A DNA stretch of 64,000 bases from positions 2,604,001 to 2,668,000 of the forward strand of contig NZ_JAEKJZ010000001.1 of NCBI RefSeq assembly GCF_017309185.1. Direction: 5' to 3'. Position numbers and translations under genes: made by a program. The notes beneath the pieces are model-generated. The model was not told the origin of the DNA. It worked only from the letters and a program-made list of their open reading frames with translations, and did not search any database. Below are positions 59,941 to 64,000 of this stretch, piece by piece. Origin of the DNA: Roseibium aggregatum. GTDB lineage: Bacteria; Pseudomonadota; Alphaproteobacteria; Rhizobiales; Stappiaceae. Numbering within the stretch: position 1 is the first letter of the stretch; each line of letters starts with the position of its first letter.

Positions 59941-61001
59941 CATCGAGTGCGGATAGCCACGGCAAGGACACCCGTGTCGCAGGACGTAAGATGGATCATC
60001 TCAGGGCCCTGGAAGATGATGCGGATATCGAACGCAATGACAGCGGGTTCGACCGGATCAAACTGACCCATCGAGCCTTGCCGGAACTTGATTTCGAGCA
60101 GATTGACACGCGCACCACCTTTCTGGAAAAGCCTTTGAGCTTTCCTCTGCTGATCTCTTCGATGACCGGCGGGCCGGACTTGGAGATTGAGACAATCAAT
60201 CGCAATCTTGCGCGTGCGGCCGAGCAGACAGGCGTCGCCATGGCTGTCGGATCGCAACGCGTCATGTTCACTGATCCGGCGGCGCGAAAAAGTTTCGATC
60301 TTCGTTCAGAAGCGCCCAACGTGCCGCTCATCGGCAACATCGGGGCGGTCCAGTTGAATATGGGACTTGGCGCAGACCAGTGTCTTGAGGCGATTGAACT
60401 GCTGAAGGCCGACGCGCTCTACCTCCATGTCAACCCCCTTCAAGAAGCGGTCCAACCCGAAGGCGACCGGAATTTTTCCGGTCTTGCCGCTCAGATCCGT
60501 ACACTTGCAAAACAGATGCCGGTCCCTCTCCTGCTCAAGGAGGTCGGCTGCGGCTTGTCGGTGGCCGATATCGATCTGGCGTGGGCCGCGGGCATCCGCC
60601 ATTTCGATATCGCCGGGCGCGGCGGAACGTCGTGGAGCCGGATCGAATATCTGCGTCGCAATCGCGAAGACGATGATCTCGGACTGGTGTTCCAGGATTG
60701 GGGACTGCGCACGGTGGACGCGCTTTGTGAAGCACGCGCGCATCTTGCTGCGGCTGAAGAGAGCCATATCTTGATTGCCAGCGGCGGCATCCGCAACGGT
60801 GTGGACATGGCGAAATGCATCATTCTTGGCGCTGACATGTGCGGTTTGGCCGCCCCCCTGCTGAAAGCCGCAAAAGTGTCCAGTGAAGCAACCGCAAGTG
60901 CCATCGAAAAGCTGCATTTGGAGTTCCGGACCGCGATGTTCCTTTTGGGCTGTGGCTCACTCGCCGAGCTCAAGGACAATGCCTCGCTTATCCGAAAATG
61001 A
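59937..61001 (+). CDS. fni: Type 2 isopentenyl-diphosphate delta-isomerase
   Basis: The FMN- and NADPH-dependent isomerase of IPP and DMAPP. The 354-residue barrel has RKMDHLRALEDD, the FPLLISSMTGG flavin-region motif, MAVGSQRVMF, LHVNPLQEAVQPEGD, LLKEVGCGLS and the phosphate-binding IASGGIRNGVDMAKCIILG. Start and stop overlap neighbours by four bases each (ATGA), a sign of a tightly coupled operon. Sequence is close to the idi gene of P. zeaxanthinifaciens as I recall it. Confidence 0.95.
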   Translation: MTSSADSHGKDTRVAGRKMDHLRALEDDADIERNDSGFDRIKLTHRALPELDFEQIDTRTTFLEKPLSFPLLISSMTGGPDLEIETINRNLARAAEQTGVAMAVGSQRVMFTDPAARKSFDLRSEAPNVPLIGNIGAVQLNMGLGADQCLEAIELLKADALYLHVNPLQEAVQPEGDRNFSGLAAQIRTLAKQMPVPLLLKEVGCGLSVADIDLAWAAGIRHFDIAGRGGTSWSRIEYLRRNREDDDLGLVFQDWGLRTVDALCEARAHLAAAEESHILIASGGIRNGVDMAKCIILGADMCGLAAPLLKAAKVSSEATASAIEKLHLEFRTAMFLLGCGSLAELKDNASLIRK

Positions 61002-62164
61002 AAGTGCCTGACATGATGACAACCGGACTTGAAGCGATCAGTTTTTACATCCCACGCGTCTACGTGGGGCTGGATGCCCTCGCGGAGCGGCAGGGCATCG
61101 ATCCGGAAAAGTTCTCCAAGGGGATCGGCCAGGAAAAGATCGCACTGCCCGGCCACGATGAAGACATCGTCACAATGGCTGCCGAAGCAGCCCAACTGAT
61201 TATCGACAAATACGGCGCAGACGGCATCGATACGGTTTTGTTTGCCACAGAAAGCGGTATCGACCAGTCCAAGGCAGCGGCGGTCTATCTGCACCGGCTT
61301 CTGAAGCTGTCTCCCAATTGCCGTTGTGTTGAACTGAAGCAGGCCTGCTATTCCGCCACCGCCGCGCTTCAGATGGCGTGCAGCTACGTGGCCCGCAAAC
61401 CGGATCGCAAGGTGCTCGTGATCGCCTCCGACGTGGCCCGTTATGATCGCGACAGTTCCGGCGAAGCGACACAGGGCGCGGGCGCCGTCGCAATGCTCGT
61501 GAGCGCCACGCCGAAGGTCGCGGAGATTGGCGCGATCTCGGGCCTTTTCACCGAAGACATCATGGATTTCTGGCGCCCCAACAACCGGCGCACGCCGCTT
61601 TTCGATGGCAAGGCGTCCACGTTGCGTTATCTCAACGCCCTTGTCGAAGCATGGCGCGACTATCAGTCCAATGGCGGACTGAGTTTCGAGGACTTCAGCC
61701 ATTTCTGCTATCATATTCCATTCTCGCGCATGGGAGAGAAGGCCAACAGCCATCTGGCGAAGACCAACGGCGTTCCTGTCGATGCGCAAAAGGTTCTGCC
61801 TGGACTGATCTACAATCGGCAGGTCGGAAACTGCTACACCGGCGCGCTCTATCTCTCTCTCGCATCTCTTCTGGACAATGCCGAGGACGATCTGGGAGGG
61901 AGCAACGTCGGGCTTTTCAGCTATGGCTCCGGCGCGACCGGCGAATTTTTCGACGCAAGGATCCTGCCCGGGTACCGCGATCACCTGTTCACGCAGCAGC
62001 AGAGGCGGATGCTCGAAGAGCGGGAAAGCGTATCCTACGACAACTATGCGGCCCTGTGGGAGGAGATCGACCTGAGCAAGGGCGCGCCTGAGCAGGCGCG
62101 CGGGCGGTTCCGGCTTGCCGGCGTTGAAGACGAAAAGCGTATCTATGTCGACCGGAACGCCTAA
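60998..62164 (+). CDS. mvaS: Hydroxymethylglutaryl-CoA synthase
   Basis: Condenses acetyl-CoA with acetoacetyl-CoA. The 388-residue thiolase-fold enzyme carries the triad Glu85 (FATESGIDQSKA), Cys117 (ELKQACYSATAA) and His239 (CYHIPFSRMGEKA). GLFSYGSGATGEFF is the C-terminal family motif. The start MKVPDM at the ATGA overlap with fni matches P. zeaxanthinifaciens hcs. The 3' end overlaps mvk by 20 bases. Confidence 0.96.
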   Translation: MKVPDMMTTGLEAISFYIPRVYVGLDALAERQGIDPEKFSKGIGQEKIALPGHDEDIVTMAAEAAQLIIDKYGADGIDTVLFATESGIDQSKAAAVYLHRLLKLSPNCRCVELKQACYSATAALQMACSYVARKPDRKVLVIASDVARYDRDSSGEATQGAGAVAMLVSATPKVAEIGAISGLFTEDIMDFWRPNNRRTPLFDGKASTLRYLNALVEAWRDYQSNGGLSFEDFSHFCYHIPFSRMGEKANSHLAKTNGVPVDAQKVLPGLIYNRQVGNCYTGALYLSLASLLDNAEDDLGGSNVGLFSYGSGATGEFFDARILPGYRDHLFTQQQRRMLEERESVSYDNYAALWEEIDLSKGAPEQARGRFRLAGVEDEKRIYVDRNA

Positions 62165-63281
62165 AGCGTGCGCACATGCTCCAGGCAAGTTGATACTGTC
62201 GGGAGAGCACTCCGTTCTTTACGGTGCCCCTGCCCTTGCAATGGGCATCGCGCTTTACACCGAGGTCTGGTTCACCCCGCTCAGTCTGGATGGGGTGCGC
62301 ACCGCTTTTTCCAACATTTCGGCGGGCGCCACCTATCCCCTCAAGCTGATATCCGGGTTCAAATCTCGACTGGACACCCGGTTCGAACAGTTTTTGCGCG
62401 GCGATATTAAGGTGCACAAGGTGCTGTCGCATTTCGACGATCTGGCGATCTACACGCTGGCGTCCCTGTTGCAGGACAAACCCTCGGGAACGACCGCAGT
62501 ACCCGGAATCGGCACGTTAAATCACAAACCGATCCCCGGTGAATTGGGCAGCCGTACCGGACTGCCGATCGGTGCCGGCATGGGGTCCTCTGCCGCGATT
62601 GTCGCTGCAACGACCGTGCTTTTCGAAACCCTCCTGGATCGTCACAAGACGCCCTCCGAGCGTATGGAACGCGTGCGGTTTTGTGAAAGACTGAAACATG
62701 GCAAAGCCGGACCGATCGATGCGGCAAGTGTCGTATACGGCGGTCTGGTGCGGGTGAACAACAGCGCCAGTGCCTCTGTCGCTTCGATTGAACTGTCCGG
62801 TGACCATGACCTCGCCACCGGACAGGGATGGTATTGGGTGCTTCATGGCAGACCCGACTGTGGAACCGGCGAATGCGTGAGCCAGGTTGCCGCCGATCAC
62901 GGCTCTGAAGACGCTCTGTGGCAAGCGTTTGCAGCCTGTACCGCCGCAATGGAACAGGCGATCATGGAGGGTGAAGACCCCAGGGCCGCGATTTCCGAAA
63001 ACCAGCGCCTGCTCGAACACATCGGTGTTGTGCCTGAAAGCACAAAGGCATTCATTTCGGAAGTCGAGGCCGCTGGAGGTGCCGCGAAAATCTGCGGTGC
63101 GGGCGCCGTGCGCGGTGATCATGGTGGTGTTGTGCTGGTGCGGCTGGACGATCCCGATGCGATGGCCGCGCTCATGACAAAACACCCCGGACTGAGTTGG
63201 GCGCCGCTGAAGATGTCCCCCACCGGAGCCGCTGCCGGGCTCGCACCACGCGTGGCCAACGTGCCGGAGCAGCCTGTGTGA
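62145..63281 (+). CDS. mvk: Mevalonate kinase
   Basis: A GHMP kinase that phosphorylates mevalonate. The 378-residue protein has APGKLILSGEHSVLYGAPAL (from about residue 12), the ATP-binding loop GAGMGSSAA (143-151) and the C-terminal GGAAKICGAGAVRGDHGG motif. I choose the ATG MSTGTPKACAHAPGK, inside the end of mvaS, which matches the Paracoccus orthologue; a start ten codons earlier is possible. Confidence 0.94.
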   Translation: MSTGTPKACAHAPGKLILSGEHSVLYGAPALAMGIALYTEVWFTPLSLDGVRTAFSNISAGATYPLKLISGFKSRLDTRFEQFLRGDIKVHKVLSHFDDLAIYTLASLLQDKPSGTTAVPGIGTLNHKPIPGELGSRTGLPIGAGMGSSAAIVAATTVLFETLLDRHKTPSERMERVRFCERLKHGKAGPIDAASVVYGGLVRVNNSASASVASIELSGDHDLATGQGWYWVLHGRPDCGTGECVSQVAADHGSEDALWQAFAACTAAMEQAIMEGEDPRAAISENQRLLEHIGVVPESTKAFISEVEAAGGAAKICGAGAVRGDHGGVVLVRLDDPDAMAALMTKHPGLSWAPLKMSPTGAAAGLAPRVANVPEQPV

Positions 63282-64000
63282 CGATTATGAACAGCACCAT
63301 TCGCACAAGTGCGCCCGGTTCTATCATGGTCACGGGGGAACACGCCGTCGTCTACGGACACAGGGCGGTCGTGTCCGCGATCGAACAACGGATTTCCATA
63401 ACACTGACGCCGCGCTCCGACCGGCTGGTCCGGATTACATCCGAAATCGCCGCACCCCTCGAGCTGTCTCTGGAGGCCTTGCCCGAGGGGGGCGATTACC
63501 GCTTTGTCCTGGCGGCAATTGCCCGTTACCTGGCGGATTTGCCGTCCGGGTTCACCCTTGAAATCCGTTCCGAGATCGACCCGACCCTGGGCCTTGGGTC
63601 CTCCGCCGCCGTGACCGTGGCCTGTCTTGGGGCGCTGTCGCGTTTTGCCGGCACAGGACAGCAGGGGCTTCACGCCGATGCCCTGGCGATCGTGCGCAAA
63701 CTGCAGGGACGCGGCAGCGGTGCCGATCTCGCCGCGAGTTTTCACGGCGGTCTCGTCGCCTACCGCGCCCCGCAAGCCTTGGGAAACGGGGTCATCCAGG
63801 CCCTGCCCCTGCCTCCTGCGGCGGTAAGCCTGAAATATTGCGGTTACAAGACACCCACCAGCGAGGTTCTACGCATGATCGCGGAGAAAATGGCCGGTGA
63901 CGAAGCACGGTTCAATACGCTTTACGATCGCATGGGCGCAGAATCCGCGCAGACGATTGCGGCGGCGGAATGCGGGAATTGGGACGGTTTTTATGAGGGG
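63278..64000 (+). CDS. pmk: GHMP kinase, probably phosphomevalonate kinase (3'-truncated by window edge)
   Basis: The frame is open from a GTG that overlaps the mvk stop (GTGA), or from the ATG three codons later, to the window end: about 240 residues, no stop. It has the GHMP marks APGSIMVTGEHAVVYGHRAV near the N terminus and the ATP loop LGLGSSAAVTVACLGA (about 105-120), then GRGSGADLAASFHGG. It is close to P. zeaxanthinifaciens pmk, and the place after mvk is the same. The gene for the last step, mevalonate-diphosphate decarboxylase, would be expected just outside. Confidence 0.88.
   Translation, partial: MTIMNSTIRTSAPGSIMVTGEHAVVYGHRAVVSAIEQRISITLTPRSDRLVRITSEIAAPLELSLEALPEGGDYRFVLAAIARYLADLPSGFTLEIRSEIDPTLGLGSSAAVTVACLGALSRFAGTGQQGLHADALAIVRKLQGRGSGADLAASFHGGLVAYRAPQALGNGVIQALPLPPAAVSLKYCGYKTPTSEVLRMIAEKMAGDEARFNTLYDRMGAESAQTIAAAECGNWDGFYEG

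Overview
The window is a GC-rich chromosomal segment of an alphaproteobacterium, probably a marine Hyphomicrobiales/Stappiaceae-type organism (Roseibium, Labrenzia or Stappia-like). The lineage is inferred from an ATP12-type F1 assembly chaperone, a short-form adenylate kinase, the alphaproteobacterial fusion of the str, S10, spc and alpha ribosomal clusters, and the order tRNA-Tyr, tRNA-Gly, tuf, tRNA-Trp, secE. No rRNA genes, CRISPR arrays, insertion sequences or prophage genes were seen.

Region 1 (1-14,300) is mixed housekeeping: a 5'-truncated MgtE magnesium channel, an HAD phosphatase/ATP12 pair, an orphan Tlde1-type (DUF2778) L,D-transpeptidase-like envelope protein, a TTG-started small membrane protein, a P-loop kinase-like protein, a RluC-type pseudouridine synthase, a CrcB fluoride channel, a 792-residue patatin-related phospholipase-like protein, RarA, a DegP/DegQ-type periplasmic protease and a chemoreceptor.

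Region 2 (14,350-47,730) is one long minus-strand block for transcription and translation. In transcription order it holds a promoter at about 47,728, tRNA-Tyr, tRNA-Gly, tuf copy 2, tRNA-Trp, secE, nusG, rplK, rplA, rplJ, rplL, rpoB, rpoC, a small acidic protein of unknown function, then rpsL, rpsG, fusA, tuf copy 1, the S10 and spc operons with secY and adk, and rpsM, rpsK, rpoA, rplQ, closed by a strong intrinsic terminator at 14,352-14,380. Hairpins between rplA/rplJ, rplL/rpoB, tuf/tRNA-Trp, tuf/rpsJ and after rpoC are candidate attenuators or processing sites. The two EF-Tu copies differ by one residue.

Region 3 (48,300-51,330) carries rlmB, tRNA-Thr and a threonine ammonia-lyase.

Region 4 (51,389-64,000) is the most distinctive part. 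A compact minus-strand operon, cofD-cofC-fbiC-fgd-cofE, encodes a nearly complete coenzyme F420 route (FO synthase, guanylyltransferase, transferase, glutamate ligase) plus an F420-dependent glucose-6-phosphate dehydrogenase that would reduce the cofactor. A divergent luciferase-like oxidoreductase is a likely F420H2 consumer. Next to it, on the plus strand, lies a mevalonate operon mvaA-fni-mvaS-mvk-pmk in the same order as in Paracoccus zeaxanthinifaciens, cut by the window end. F420 cassettes with a mycobacterial-type Fgd are best known from Actinobacteria, so the whole module in an alphaproteobacterium is the main candidate for follow-up.
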